Shown: positions 8,360-17,776, counted from the stretch's first letter. The stretch: 64,000 nucleotides of DNA from W0P28-013 sp964570565 (GCA_964570565.1 CAZMYT010000006.1:1-64000), one strand, 5' to 3'. Notes: generated by a model from the letters alone, not told the origin. Numbers and translations are program-made.

Positions 8360-10228
8360 TTATAGTTCGTCCTCGTCTACCACCAAGTTGTTTACAATAA
8401 AATCTTGACGTTCTGGTGTGTTGCGTCCCATGTAAAACGACAATAAATCAGCTACGGCATCTTCTTTGCGTAGTGTGATTTGGTCTAGACGCATATCTTT
8501 ACCTATGAAATGTTTGAATTCATCAGGCGAAATTTCACCAAGACCTTTAAATCGGGTAATTTCAGGATTTGCACCGAGTGAATTCATCGCGTCAACACGT
8601 TCTTCTTCGCTGTAGCAGTAACGTGTTTCCTTTTTGTTACGTACACGGAAGAGTGGTGTTTGTAAAATATACACGTGTCCTTTTTTTACTAAATCGGGGA
8701 AAAATTGTAAGAAGAAAGTCATCAATAACAAACGGATGTGCATACCATCCACGTCGGCATCGGTAGCAATAATGACTTTGTTGTAACGTAAACCTTCCAA
8801 TCCATCTTCAATATTCAAAGCGGCTTGTAGGTAGTTGAATTCTTCGTTTTCGTAAACTACTTTTTTAGTATAGCCGTAGCTGTTGAATGGTTTACCACGT
8901 AAACTAAATACGGCTTGTGTATTTACATCACGACTTTTGGTGATAGAACCTGATGCCGAATCACCTTCGGTAATGAAAATACAGCTATCATTTTTCGCAT
9001 CGCCTTTAGTGTCGTTGAAGTGTACACGGCAATCACGTAGTTTTTTATTGTGCAAACTTACTTTTTTAGCGCGTTCGCGTGCTAATTTAGTAACGCCAGC
9101 AATCGCTTTACGTTCTTTTTCTGAATCTTGGATTTTTTTCAGCATAATATCAGCTGTTTCCAAGTTTCTGTGGAGGTAATTATCAACCTCTTTTTTTACA
9201 AAATCGCCAATAAATTTAGCGACTGAAGGACCATCGGGGCCCATATCTTTTGAACCTAATTTAATTTTAGTTTGAGATTCAAATACAGGCTCTTGTACGG
9301 CTACAGAAATGGCTGCCACCAATCCGCTGCGGATATCGGACAATTCCATACCGTTTTTGTTATAATATTCTTTGATGGTTTTACCAAAGGCTTCGCGAAA
9401 AGCCGATTGGTGCGTACCCCCTTGCGTGGTGTGTTGTCCATTAACAAAGGAATAATACTCTTCACCATATTGATCGGTGTGTGTGAATGCTATTTCGATA
9501 TCCTCGCCTTTCAAATGAACGATGGGGTAGAGTGCTTCAGCAGTATTATTTTCGTTGAGTAAGTCTAATAAACCATTGCGTGATAAGAATTTACGGCCGT
9601 TAAACGTAATAGTTAATCCTGTGTTCAGGTAACTGTAATTACGCAACATGGTTTCGATAAATTCTTCGCGAAAAGTATATTTACCAAAAATTGCTTCGTC
9701 GGGCGTAAATTGTACAAATGTACCATTCGCTTCCGATGTTGATTCTAAATCATATTCTTTGGTAAGTTTACCACAACTGAAATCGGCCTGTTTTACCTTA
9801 CCGTCGCGAAAGGATTTGACAATGAATTCCGATGCCAAGGCGTTTACAGCCTTTGTACCAACACCATTTAAACCAACTGATTTTTGAAACGCTTTCGAGT
9901 CGTATTTACCACCCGTGTTCATAATAGATACGGCGGCAATCATTTTTCCTTGTGGAATACCACGTCCAAAATCTCGGATGGTCAACGTTTTTTCATTTAG
10001 CGTAATAGCTATTTGGCTGCCATTTTGCATACGGAACTCATCGATAGAGTTATCGATGACTTCTTTTAATAAAACATAGATACCGTCGTCGGCGAACGCG
10101 CCGTCGCCTAATTTACCGATGTACATACCTGGTCGTAAACGCACATGTTCTAATCCTTCGAGGGTTCGAATATTGTCGTCCGTATAGGCCGTGTTGGTGA
10201 GCGATTTTTCTGTAATTTCTTCTGCCAT
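8360..10228 (-). CDS. parE: DNA topoisomerase IV subunit B
   Basis: This 622-aa protein is a type IIA topoisomerase ATPase subunit. It has the GHKL ATP-binding domain with RLRPGMYIG, EVIDNSIDE (catalytic Glu, magnesium-binding Asn) and GRGIP, a transducer domain, then the TOPRIM domain with ITEGDSASG and DADVDGMHI and a C-terminal tower-less tail. It decatenates daughter chromosomes together with ParA/ParC, whose gene is not in the window. I favour ParE over GyrB because of its short length and the IGKLGDG variant usual in Bacteroidota ParE. It ends 33 bases from tmRNA, reading away from it. Confidence 0.88.
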   Translation of the reverse strand: MAEEITEKSLTNTAYTDDNIRTLEGLEHVRLRPGMYIGKLGDGAFADDGIYVLLKEVIDNSIDEFRMQNGSQIAITLNEKTLTIRDFGRGIPQGKMIAAVSIMNTGGKYDSKAFQKSVGLNGVGTKAVNALASEFIVKSFRDGKVKQADFSCGKLTKEYDLESTSEANGTFVQFTPDEAIFGKYTFREEFIETMLRNYSYLNTGLTITFNGRKFLSRNGLLDLLNENNTAEALYPIVHLKGEDIEIAFTHTDQYGEEYYSFVNGQHTTQGGTHQSAFREAFGKTIKEYYNKNGMELSDIRSGLVAAISVAVQEPVFESQTKIKLGSKDMGPDGPSVAKFIGDFVKKEVDNYLHRNLETADIMLKKIQDSEKERKAIAGVTKLARERAKKVSLHNKKLRDCRVHFNDTKGDAKNDSCIFITEGDSASGSITKSRDVNTQAVFSLRGKPFNSYGYTKKVVYENEEFNYLQAALNIEDGLEGLRYNKVIIATDADVDGMHIRLLLMTFFLQFFPDLVKKGHVYILQTPLFRVRNKKETRYCYSEEERVDAMNSLGANPEITRFKGLGEISPDEFKHFIGKDMRLDQITLRKEDAVADLLSFYMGRNTPERQDFIVNNLVVDEDEL

Positions 10229-10261
10229 AGAATCTTTACCCGATAAATTTTATTATTTGTG

Positions 10262-10654
10262 TGGAGCTGACGGGAGTCGAACCCGTGTCCAAACGAGGAA
10301 ACAATACGCTTTCTACATGCTTATCTTCGCCTTGGTTTTCGTGCGTCAGCAAGACCGAAGCCACCAACTGTCGCCTTATCCGTTTTAGTTTCACTCAAAG
10401 CGCACGGCCGCTCTGAATTATCCCCGATTTACCTACACCTCTATACCGAACCGCTTCAGGGAGTGGCATTCGAGAGATGTCTCGTTCCAACACCTAGTGA
10501 AGGAATAAAGCTAATCTACTATACTTCGATTAAGCAGCAAGAGCGTAATTATTTTCGCCAGTTATAGTTTTACCGCCTATGATTTAAGTGCTATTCGGCC
10601 ACGCACTGCATGCTTACATACCTTTTCTACCCGCTGTCAAAACCAAACAGCCCC
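10262..10654 (-). ncRNA. ssrA: Transfer-messenger RNA (tmRNA)
   Basis: The minus strand begins GGGGCTGTTTGGTTTTGACA and ends with a T-arm and acceptor strand GGTTCGACTCCCGTCAGCTCC plus the discriminator A; the GGGGCTG/CAGCTCC acceptor pairing is complete. CCA is not encoded. In the middle lies the tag reading frame (10530-10559 on the minus strand) GGC GAA AAT AAT TAC GCT CTT GCT GCT TAA, giving the tag GENNYALAA. The 393-nt one-piece form is normal. It rescues stalled ribosomes and marks the peptide for proteolysis. Confidence 0.97.
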
Positions 10655-10705
10655 GTTTTTAATTTATTGAATTTTAATTAGTTGTATTCTAGTCCCTGTA
10701 TAACG

Positions 10706-10713
10706 CAAACATA
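10706..10713 (-). promoter_or_regulatory. -7 box of the ssrA promoter
   Basis: On the minus strand this reads TATGTTTG, matching TAnnTTTG, about 50 bases before the mature 5' end of tmRNA. This would leave a short leader for RNase P to remove. Confidence 0.5.
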
Positions 10714-10809
10714 GATTACCAACTTTTAATAAGAAACAAAAATTGCTTACAAAGATACTTATTTTTTTTGAAATAGGCAGCTCTAAGTTGTCATTTATTC
10801 TTGATAAAA

Positions 10810-11376
10810 TTATTTTACTTTGTCAGGATTTTTGCTGACAAAATCTTTCCAACCATGGTATTTTTTGTCGCTTGTTGGGCGATTTGCTTGTAGGAAGTGA
10901 CAATAAGCAGCCGCTAAACCATCGGTGGCATCTAATTCTTTAGGGAGTTTGGTGGCGTCCAATTTGAGCAATCGGCAGAGCATATCCGACACTTGTTCTT
11001 TGGCCGCATTACCATTGCCTGTAATCGCCATTTTTATTTTCAGCGGTGCATATTCAGCTATGGGAATTTCGCGGGTGAGTGCGGCGGTCATGGCCACGCC
11101 TTGTGCACGACCCAATTTGAGCATCGACTGCACATTTTTTCCGAAAAACGGTGCCTCAATAGCCAATTCGTCAGGTTTGTAAGTGTCAATGAGTTTGATT
11201 ACCTCTTCGAATATCTTTTTGAGTGATAGATAATGATCTTTAATCTTTCGTAAGTCGATAATGCCCAATGTAATGCATTCCGCTTTGTTGCCAATCACGC
11301 GTAAAACACCATAACCCATGACGGTGGTGCCAGGGTCGATACCCAAAATGATGCGTTCGGCTTGTATGCGTTCCAT
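10810..11376 (-). CDS. ruvC: Holliday junction resolvase RuvC
   Basis: The 188-aa protein starts at MERIQAERIILGIDPGT; a longer reading frame upstream exists but runs through the DUF4286 gene, and the ATG at 11376 overlaps that gene's stop (TAATG), which decides the start. The RNase H-like fold shows IDPGT (first catalytic Asp), LAIEAPFFGKN (catalytic Glu) and a C-terminal DATDGLAAAYCH with the last acidic residues. It cuts four-way junctions with RuvAB during recombination. It is translationally coupled to the upstream gene. Confidence 0.95.
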   Translation of the reverse strand: MERIQAERIILGIDPGTTVMGYGVLRVIGNKAECITLGIIDLRKIKDHYLSLKKIFEEVIKLIDTYKPDELAIEAPFFGKNVQSMLKLGRAQGVAMTAALTREIPIAEYAPLKIKMAITGNGNAAKEQVSDMLCRLLKLDATKLPKELDATDGLAAAYCHFLQANRPTSDKKYHGWKDFVSKNPDKVK

Positions 11377-11669
11377 TACACTTCCTCCATGATGGTTGAA
11401 AACCACAATACACGTTCGCCAAATTGGGTTCTCAATTGGCGTAAAAAGAGTTGTTCGGTGGTTTGCCACGCTTTGAGTTGTTCGTGACTGTCGCTCGAAC
11501 CGTGTAACGCAAATGAGGTCAATCCTTCGGGATTTTCAGCCAATATTTTGCACAAACTGACGTGGTGAAGTTGTTGTGCCATCGAGGGCATGAATTCTGT
11601 TTTCATGAACGTAATCCATGCTTCTGCGGCACTGGTTTCTACGCCAAAGGTGGTGTTATAAAGAATCAT
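11376..11669 (-). CDS. DUF4286 family protein
   Basis: This is a 97-aa soluble protein beginning MILYNTTFGVET, the usual opening of DUF4286 proteins (small alpha-beta proteins predicted to be ferredoxin-like). Its stop overlaps the ruvC start by one base, so the two are co-translated; in Bacteroidota this gene commonly precedes ruvC or sits near it. The role is unknown. Confidence 0.75.
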   Translation of the reverse strand: MILYNTTFGVETSAAEAWITFMKTEFMPSMAQQLHHVSLCKILAENPEGLTSFALHGSSDSHEQLKAWQTTEQLFLRQLRTQFGERVLWFSTIMEEV

Positions 11670-11781
11670 AATCGGTAGTTTTTCTGTTGCAAAGATACTA
11701 TTTTTGTCCGTTTCAAGGTCATTTTTCGGAGAAAATCCTGAAAAGATGCGGCATGTGTGGTGGCTTGTGCCTACAATTTGT

Positions 11782-11789
11782 TACCTTTG
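11782..11789 (+). promoter_or_regulatory. -7 box before the DEAD-box helicase
   Basis: TACCTTTG matches the -7 consensus and lies 19 bases before the start codon at 11809, implying a very short leader. Confidence 0.6.
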
Positions 11790-11808
11790 CAACAAATTAT
11801 GATGATGT

Positions 11809-13050
11809 ATGAGATTTGAAGAACTTGATTTAAACGACGATTTACTGGATGCGTTGTACGATATGCGTTTCGAAACGTGTACGCCGATTCAGGAACTCGC
11901 CATTCCTAAAATATTAGCAGGACAGGATTTATTAGCTTCCGCACAAACTGGTACGGGGAAAACAGCGGCCTATTTATTGCCGTTATTAGAAAAATTATCA
12001 CGCGGTGGACACGCCGAAAATAAGGTCAATGCGTTGATATTGGTTCCCACACGTGAGTTGGCACAACAGGTCGACCAATTACTTGAAGGCTTTGCTTACT
12101 ATAGCCAAGTTTCGTGGTTAGCGGTTTCGGGTGGTAACGATGGTGTGGCATTTGGTCAGCAACAACGCGCATTCGAAAAAGGAGGCGATATTATTATTGC
12201 AACGCCAGGGCGTTTACTGTCGCACTTGCGGTTTTGTGATGCCGATTTAAGTGGGGTCGATTGTTTGGTGCTCGACGAAGCCGATCGAATGTTGGATATT
12301 GGCTTTTACGATGATATTATCGAAATTATCAGCCATTTGCCTAAAAAACGTCAAACCTTGATGTTTTCGGCTACGTTCCCGGCTGATGTGGAGAAATTGG
12401 CTCGCACGGTATTAACCAATCCTGCTGAAGTGAAAATTGCTGTGTCGAAACCAGCCGATGGTATCACACAAGGCGTGTATTTATTGCACGATTCACAAAA
12501 AATCCCGTTGATAATGTCGCTATTTGCCGATAAATCGATGGGTAAAACTATTATTTTCTCGTCGTCGAAAGATAAAGTGCGTGAATTGTACCAACAACTG
12601 AAACGATTGAAAGTGTCGGTGGCTCAAATGCATTCCGACTTAGAGCAAGTTGATCGCACGCAGGTGATGTTGGATTTCAAAAATAACAAAATAAAAGTAT
12701 TGGTAGCTACCGATGTGGTGTCGCGTGGTATTGATATCGACGATATTGAATTGGTTATTAATTTTGATGCACCTACGCAAGCCGAAGATTATGTGCATCG
12801 TATTGGTCGTACCGCGCGCGCTGGTGCTAAAGGTACTGGGTTGACGTTTGTCACACCTCGCGACCGCATGCGCTTCGATAAAATTGAAAAATTTATTGAG
12901 AAAACAATTGAGCGTCGTCCGTTACCTCCAGAAGTGGCTAAATTGGCTGATTCTGTAGAAGATGTGCCAGCTTCACGTGGCGGTTCACCTAAGAAGTTTG
13001 GCGGTAAAAACCGATTTAAAGGACCTAAAAAACATTCACCGAAAGGTTAA
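11809..13050 (+). CDS. DEAD-box ATP-dependent RNA helicase (RhlE-like)
   Basis: The 413-aa protein contains the Q motif (TPIQELAIP, about residues 25-33), motif I AQTGTGKT, Ia PTRELAQQ, II VLDEADRML, III SATFPAD, and the second RecA-like domain with motifs IV-VI ending in HRIGRTARAG. The tail from about residue 375 is basic (KKFGGKNRFKGPKK), typical of RhlE-type RNA binders. It unwinds short RNA duplexes, probably in ribosome assembly or RNA turnover, possibly cold-induced. Monocistronic. Confidence 0.92.
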   Translation: MRFEELDLNDDLLDALYDMRFETCTPIQELAIPKILAGQDLLASAQTGTGKTAAYLLPLLEKLSRGGHAENKVNALILVPTRELAQQVDQLLEGFAYYSQVSWLAVSGGNDGVAFGQQQRAFEKGGDIIIATPGRLLSHLRFCDADLSGVDCLVLDEADRMLDIGFYDDIIEIISHLPKKRQTLMFSATFPADVEKLARTVLTNPAEVKIAVSKPADGITQGVYLLHDSQKIPLIMSLFADKSMGKTIIFSSSKDKVRELYQQLKRLKVSVAQMHSDLEQVDRTQVMLDFKNNKIKVLVATDVVSRGIDIDDIELVINFDAPTQAEDYVHRIGRTARAGAKGTGLTFVTPRDRMRFDKIEKFIEKTIERRPLPPEVAKLADSVEDVPASRGGSPKKFGGKNRFKGPKKHSPKG

Positions 13051-13064
13051 GTATATTACTGACT

Positions 13065-13092
13065 AAAAGAGGCTCACATGTGAGCCTCTTTT
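13065..13092. terminator. Bidirectional terminator
   Basis: AAAAGAGGCTCACA/TGTGAGCCTCTTTT is a perfect 28-base palindrome between the stops of the helicase (plus) and the dehydratase-like gene (minus). Confidence 0.9.
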
Positions 13093-13093
13093 T

Positions 13094-14032
13094 TTATTTG
13101 TTTTTTGTAGCATCCGCGAGAATTTGGCGAATGCCTTCTTCGTAAGTGGTTGTCTGGAAATCAGGAAATGCTTGTTTGAATTTAGAAGAATCGAATAGGT
13201 AATCGTATCGATAGCGTGGCAATAGTTCCAATAGCTCTTTTATTTGTGGTTTTTCGGCACTTTGCAGCGTTAATTCCGATTCTGTTAGTATATTGTATTC
13301 CAATGATTTATGATACAACTTCCCAAATAATTCAATAAACGCTTGCGTGGTTAACCTATTATCGTCGCAGGGTAAATGCCATGTTTGCTGATACGCCTCT
13401 GGTGTATTGCCAATGAGTGCGGTGGCTTTGCTGGCATCTGGTGCCCAAATAAGCGTGCGTAACGTTTGGTCGTTGATGAGTACTTTGGGTGTTTGCTCAT
13501 TTAGAATGCGATTAATAATGAGCGAATTGGTAAAACCAGGTGTCTGTTGTGTACCATAAAATTCGGGTGCACGACAAATTACCGCTTCTAACTGCTGCGA
13601 GGCTATGGCTTCTAAAACCAACGACGTCATGGCGGCACGTGCTTTGGCTTTTTGTCCCACGGGTACAAAAGGCGTAGCTTCTGTTAGGAGCTCTTTTTGT
13701 GCTGGATACATATACGTATTGTCGAACAGCACGAGTTTGGCATGATGACGTTTGCAAGCGGCTATCACGTTTTCCATCATACGTGGAAATTGTGTTTCCC
13801 ACAACGTACCATTAATAGGCAAACCTACCGTAAAATACACGATGTTGCTTCCGTTTACTGCGGTATCTGTTTGTTCTGCATCCAATAAGTCGGCCGCCAG
13901 TAATTGGTCGGTTTCGTTTACTTTTTGCGGAGTTCGACTCACTAAACGAATGTCGGATGTAAAGCGTAATTTGAGCTCTTTCGCTAATTCTGTGGCTATG
14001 GTGCCGTTGGCTCCTAATATGGTTTGCATCAT
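13094..14032 (-). CDS. NAD(P)-dependent epimerase/dehydratase-like protein
   Basis: This 312-aa protein is an extended short-chain dehydrogenase. The nucleotide-binding Rossmann motif appears as ILGANGTIATELA (about residues 4-16), and a central DNTYMYP segment (about 102-108) holds a tyrosine near the catalytic position. The classic YxxxK is not clear (it reads YMYPAQK), so activity is uncertain. It may act on a sugar or isoprenoid substrate. It is followed 3 bases away by a lipoprotein gene on the same strand, so the two may be co-transcribed. Confidence 0.75.
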   Translation of the reverse strand: MMQTILGANGTIATELAKELKLRFTSDIRLVSRTPQKVNETDQLLAADLLDAEQTDTAVNGSNIVYFTVGLPINGTLWETQFPRMMENVIAACKRHHAKLVLFDNTYMYPAQKELLTEATPFVPVGQKAKARAAMTSLVLEAIASQQLEAVICRAPEFYGTQQTPGFTNSLIINRILNEQTPKVLINDQTLRTLIWAPDASKATALIGNTPEAYQQTWHLPCDDNRLTTQAFIELFGKLYHKSLEYNILTESELTLQSAEKPQIKELLELLPRYRYDYLFDSSKFKQAFPDFQTTTYEEGIRQILADATKNK

Positions 14033-14035
14033 GTA

Positions 14036-14404
14036 TTATTGAGCCGACAAAGAGCCTGTATAACTCACGGTAAGTGCAGAGGTTTCTTGTATGTTTACTT
14101 CAAACGTTTTTGATGTGAGCACTTGACCACCGCTACCAGCGTACACTTTTACGGGTACTATTTCCACTATTGGTTCACCATCGCGTTGAGTCCAATACGC
14201 ATAGCTCGTTCTTGACGCGCCAGGTTGTAATTTGTTCGAAGGGTCAATGTTTTCGTCCTGCGTCCACATGTGAATGTCGCTGTTCGAATTGTTTGTCATT
14301 GTTACTAAAATCATTTTTTCTACATTTTCACCACAGCTACTTAGTATTAAAGTAGAGGCGAGTAGTACCATGATGCTTAAAAATTTCAAAGAAGTGGTTT
14401 TCAT
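14036..14404 (-). CDS. Small hypothetical lipoprotein
   Basis: This 122-aa protein has an N-terminal hydrophobic helix followed by LSSCGENV, a clear lipobox with the lipidated cysteine near residue 24. The mature part is beta-rich (MILVTMTNNSNSDIHMW near its start) and could be a small immunoglobulin-like domain. It stops just upstream of the dehydratase start. I do not recognise a named family. Confidence 0.65.
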   Translation of the reverse strand: MKTTSLKFLSIMVLLASTLILSSCGENVEKMILVTMTNNSNSDIHMWTQDENIDPSNKLQPGASRTSYAYWTQRDGEPIVEIVPVKVYAGSGGQVLTSKTFEVNIQETSALTVSYTGSLSAQ

Positions 14405-14521
14405 ACTGGTAAGTTTTTTTGAATGAATAAATGGAAATCACTTGATTATCATAAGGCGTTATGAGCACTTATGATGTGGCAAAGATAGCGTCTTTTTTTT
14501 GATGTTTATAAAGCGTCTATT

Positions 14522-15349
14522 TTATTTAGGACTCAATTTTTCGTATTCCTTTTTTAAATCCACCCGTGCATCATCTACAAGCAAGGCTCCCAGACGTTCG
14601 GCGATCGAGTTGGAACTGTTGGCATACACGTCGTCCGTATTAGCTACGTTGCCACCGAATTGCTTATTGAAATCCCAATCTAACTTGAACATGACGTAAT
14701 ATTTTTTACCATTAGCTTGCGTACAGGTCAAGACGTCGTAAAATGCTTTGTTTTTCTGCAACGTGCTCTGACTTTCGACGTAGATGTGTGCGCCGTCCAC
14801 CATTTTGCGCCGGATAATCAGATACTCTTCTGAAATAGCATGCACTACATATTCATCAATTAAGTCTTTCGACATATAATTAATATTCAATCCGTTGTGT
14901 TTGACGTAAAACGCCCACAAGCAGACATCGTGCAGATTTTGTTTTATAGCTAAGTTGTCCGGAAAGAGCTGAAATGCCTCCCACGCAGTGGCAAAGGCGC
15001 GCTCAAAATCGTGTTGATACAAATAGACGTCCACCAAACGCATGTAAGCCATCTCTTTAGTTTTGTTGGCGTTGGTAGGATTCAGTGCGATGGCTTGTTG
15101 AAAACATGCTACCGCCGAATCGAGTTTGTTTTCGTCTAGATAAAGCACACCTAAAAAATGGTACGTGCCGTGAAAGGCTGGATCTTCGTGCTGTGCCATA
15201 AGCAACTGCGTTTTAGCTTCGGCGGCGTTGCTATTGATTAACTCTAGCCCCTTGACAAATGCCGTGGGCGCTGTTTGTGCTGCCAAACTGCCACCAAGGA
15301 CGCTTAGCCATACAAGCATAATTCCTGTGAACCAATGATGTGTTTTCAT
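14522..15349 (-). CDS. Exported TPR-repeat protein
   Basis: The 275-aa protein has a signal peptide (WLSVLGGSLAAQTAPTAF, cleavage near residue 25) and about three TPR-like helix pairs between residues 40 and 140, including YHFLGVLYLDENKLDSAVAC and CFQQAIALNPTN. The C-terminal half (about 165-275) is not TPR and ends in a charged helix. It is probably a periplasmic scaffold of unknown partner. Its start lies only 35 bases from the stop of the AT-rich PIN-like gene, so its original promoter region may have been replaced by the foreign pair. Confidence 0.7.
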   Translation of the reverse strand: MKTHHWFTGIMLVWLSVLGGSLAAQTAPTAFVKGLELINSNAAEAKTQLLMAQHEDPAFHGTYHFLGVLYLDENKLDSAVACFQQAIALNPTNANKTKEMAYMRLVDVYLYQHDFERAFATAWEAFQLFPDNLAIKQNLHDVCLWAFYVKHNGLNINYMSKDLIDEYVVHAISEEYLIIRRKMVDGAHIYVESQSTLQKNKAFYDVLTCTQANGKKYYVMFKLDWDFNKQFGGNVANTDDVYANSSNSIAERLGALLVDDARVDLKKEYEKLSPK

Positions 15350-15384
15350 AATGTGGTGGTTTATAATTCAAAAATTTCAATCAG

Positions 15385-16359
15385 TTATGAATAGTTTATT
15401 TTTTCGAGTTTTACTATAAATTCGTTTAAATCATTTTTTGTCCCACTATAAATTTTTGTATCGTACTTTTCATGAAAACCAAGTTCTATAATTTCCTTTT
15501 TCCTTTGATTGTCAGTCAATAAAATATCACAGAGCGGAAGCCCAGTAGATATCCGCATTATATCGATTTGATCATTTACTGTTTCTTTTTTGTTATAAAC
15601 GGACATTGTTGCACTTAAAGAAGTCCGAATATCTAAAGTTGGGATATTCTCAAATCCATGTTTCCCTAGTTCTGAGATTAATAGGTTCGTTTCTTTCTTT
15701 GTGATTTTATGCCTTTCGGTCAACTGAAAAATTAGCTGGTCAATCCAATGAGGTACAGCTCCAGATTCAAATGGAACGCCTCTAATTACAATATGCCCGT
15801 CTCTTAATAAGTCTGTAAGTCGAGATTTAAATTCGAATATACTAACTGATTTATGTGCTGAAATTAGTTGTCTTTTGGTCTTATTGTCTGTCCTATCATT
15901 CCTTGTTATTTTGCGTATTTCATTTGCCAATAGAGTACTCTCAATAATTTTCTCATTGAGTTGTTTTTTTGTTTCAATAAAAACACTTAAGTTCTTATCT
16001 TGAGATAATATATCTTTCGAAATCTTATCATAAAGATATGTCCCTAAAGTAACATTGTTATTTCTTATTAAGGAAATAATTAATTGAGAAGTTATGAAAA
16101 GTTCAGATTTGAATGCAAAACCACCCGAAATTTTGTAAAACTCGGTGTCTAAGTTAATCGCCTTTCTTTCTTCTTTTTGCGACGTTTCAAGATAATGCTC
16201 AGCAGATAATGGACAAATAATCTTTTTATTCTCAACGCCTATTGTAATCAATTCTTTTATTTTTATCCACTCGATTAATTCAGACTCAAATAATCCAACA
16301 GAGGCAAATTGATCAAGATAAATTATTGATAAGCCATTTTTTTTTGTAATCTCTTTCAT
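15385..16359 (-). CDS. PIN-like domain protein (putative nuclease)
   Basis: The 324-aa protein opens with IIYLDQFAS (Asp at about residue 16) and has CPLSAEHYLETS (acidic residues about 52-60) and, far downstream, NDQIDIMRISTGLPLCDILL with further Asp residues before TDN. This spaced pattern of acids is that of PIN-like nuclease folds with a large helical insert (about 90-240). It overlaps the end of the DUF6236-like gene by four bases (ATGA), so the two form one operon. Codon use is much more AT-rich than in neighbours, which suggests transfer. A toxin or anti-phage role is plausible but inferred. Confidence 0.55.
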   Translation of the reverse strand: MKEITKKNGLSIIYLDQFASVGLFESELIEWIKIKELITIGVENKKIICPLSAEHYLETSQKEERKAINLDTEFYKISGGFAFKSELFITSQLIISLIRNNNVTLGTYLYDKISKDILSQDKNLSVFIETKKQLNEKIIESTLLANEIRKITRNDRTDNKTKRQLISAHKSVSIFEFKSRLTDLLRDGHIVIRGVPFESGAVPHWIDQLIFQLTERHKITKKETNLLISELGKHGFENIPTLDIRTSLSATMSVYNKKETVNDQIDIMRISTGLPLCDILLTDNQRKKEIIELGFHEKYDTKIYSGTKNDLNEFIVKLEKINYS

Positions 16360-17405
16360 AAGGGAGTTTTTGCATCTATTCTTCTTATTTTTTTATCTAT
16401 CAGTGCCAAATATTTCATACCTGATTGGTTTGTAATATTTTCAATTCTCTCTATTTGCATAGCAGAATGAATTGCGTTTGCAAATGAAGGTAAAGCAGAC
16501 AAACTACCAACTAATGCTCCTGTCGTGCCAGCAGCTGTTAGTCCAATTACAGCACCAGTGATACCACATACAGTTCCAAACAACAGTTGACCAAATTTAC
16601 TTTCATTCATTTTTGCAGACAATTCTTCTTTGTTGTAATTCAATTCTTTTATGGTCTCTTTAAACAGTTGACTTTCTTCTTCAACTTTACTGTCAAGTAC
16701 AATTAATTCTATCTTATTTTTAAATCTATCTAGTAAATCAAAATGTTTCTCCTTGAATTTCTTCAACTGCATCAAATCAATTTGTTCTGGGAATGGAATT
16801 AACTCTTTTAATATGACTTCTCTTCTTAGATTTTCTTTAGTTCTGGTTTTATAAACAGTTTTTGAACTATTAGTGAATGCAACATTTCTAACCTGCACAT
16901 CTGTCGTAGGTAGAAAATTCAACTTACTACCAATTACAGAAGCAAGAAATGACATTAAGTCGTTTGCAGTTTTTTGTTCAACAATGTACCATTCATAATC
17001 TTTTCTTTTTGCAAGTCCTGCTTGTTCTAATTGATAAAATATTTCCCCGTCAAACTTATCAACATGGATTCTTGGCCCTTTAATTCCAAATTTATCTTCA
17101 TGAATTAGCCCAATTCTACCTCTTTGAAAGTGTTCTCTGCGTTGTCTTAGCATGAATTCTTCACTATTTATGTAGTCAATGAATGGTCGTGAAACTTCCC
17201 ATGGTCGGTCAAGTACATCCATTGGATTAATCGTAATTACTAGTTCATTTAGAACTAATTCTCTCATAAATCTGTCATATTTATCAGGTTCGTAGAAATA
17301 ACTTTGAGGTACAATTGAACCAACTTGATTGTAATATAAAAGAGTTCTTAATGTCCAATCAGTTCTTGGAACATTTATATAAGGGTAATATAACAAGTTA
17401 TCCAT
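16356..17405 (-). CDS. DUF6236-like protein with C-terminal glycine-rich hydrophobic segment
   Basis: The 349-aa protein begins MDNLLYYPYINVPRTDW, an opening I associate with the DUF6236 family. Its middle (about 205-275) is charged and helical, perhaps coiled-coil. Residues about 280-325 form a glycine-rich hydrophobic hairpin (VCGITGAVIGLTAAGTTGAL) that could insert into a membrane. It is the first gene of a two-gene operon with the PIN-like protein and is AT-rich. The pairing suggests a toxin/antitoxin or defence unit; function is unknown. Confidence 0.5.
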   Translation of the reverse strand: MDNLLYYPYINVPRTDWTLRTLLYYNQVGSIVPQSYFYEPDKYDRFMRELVLNELVITINPMDVLDRPWEVSRPFIDYINSEEFMLRQRREHFQRGRIGLIHEDKFGIKGPRIHVDKFDGEIFYQLEQAGLAKRKDYEWYIVEQKTANDLMSFLASVIGSKLNFLPTTDVQVRNVAFTNSSKTVYKTRTKENLRREVILKELIPFPEQIDLMQLKKFKEKHFDLLDRFKNKIELIVLDSKVEEESQLFKETIKELNYNKEELSAKMNESKFGQLLFGTVCGITGAVIGLTAAGTTGALVGSLSALPSFANAIHSAMQIERIENITNQSGMKYLALIDKKIRRIDAKTPL

Positions 17406-17660
17406 ATTTTTTTGTTTTTATTGATGCTAACTAGTACAAAAAAACATTATTGTTTTTGAATTTGCTTTAGACATAAACTAATAACCTAAGAAACCATACA
17501 ACAAAGTTATTTTTATTTTTTTAATAATTGCTAATTTTCGGTAACTATTTTAGTTTCAGGCCTATTTTTTGTCGATTATGAATGATTTTCGTGGCAATTT
17601 TTTCACAAAAAAAAACGACTAGAAGCGATTTAATTAAATCATTTCTAGTCGTTTATGCTA
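17406..17660. other. AT-rich intergenic stretch left of attL
   Basis: No gene is visible. It should hold the promoter of the minus-strand DUF6236/PIN pair and, at its right end, a hairpin terminator (listed separately). Together with the attL core and the element's left noncoding edge, the gene-free stretch runs to 17826. Confidence 0.6.
17615..17654 (-). terminator. Displaced native terminator of tRNA-Ala
   Basis: CGACTAGAA and TTCTAGTCG form the stem, with an inner pairing GATTTAATTAAATC, and on the minus strand the hairpin runs into a long T tract. It lies 6 bases outside the attL core. Joining the chromosome back together places it directly downstream of tRNA-Ala, so it is most likely that gene's original terminator, now about 30.7 kb away. 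Confidence 0.7.
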
Positions 17661-17692
17661 CTTTGTGGAGATTAGGGGAATCGAACCCCTGA
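17661..17692. repeat. attL core: 32-bp copy of the tRNA-Ala 3' end
   Basis: These 32 bases are identical to 48349-48380, which include the acceptor and T-arm of the intact tRNA-Ala gene. Sequences diverge on both sides. The rest of the tRNA is absent here. This is the left border of the integrated element. Confidence 0.9.
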
Positions 17693-17776
17693 AACCATCA
17701 GGATGCGCCTTGAATTTTTAATTCGTTGGTTTTCAGTTAATTAATAAATAAAAACTCTATTTTTTTGCTATAGCTA

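Noticed and set aside
10191..10640. Open frames on the plus strand across the tmRNA
   Set aside because: They are antisense to ssrA, whose structure and tag are unambiguous.
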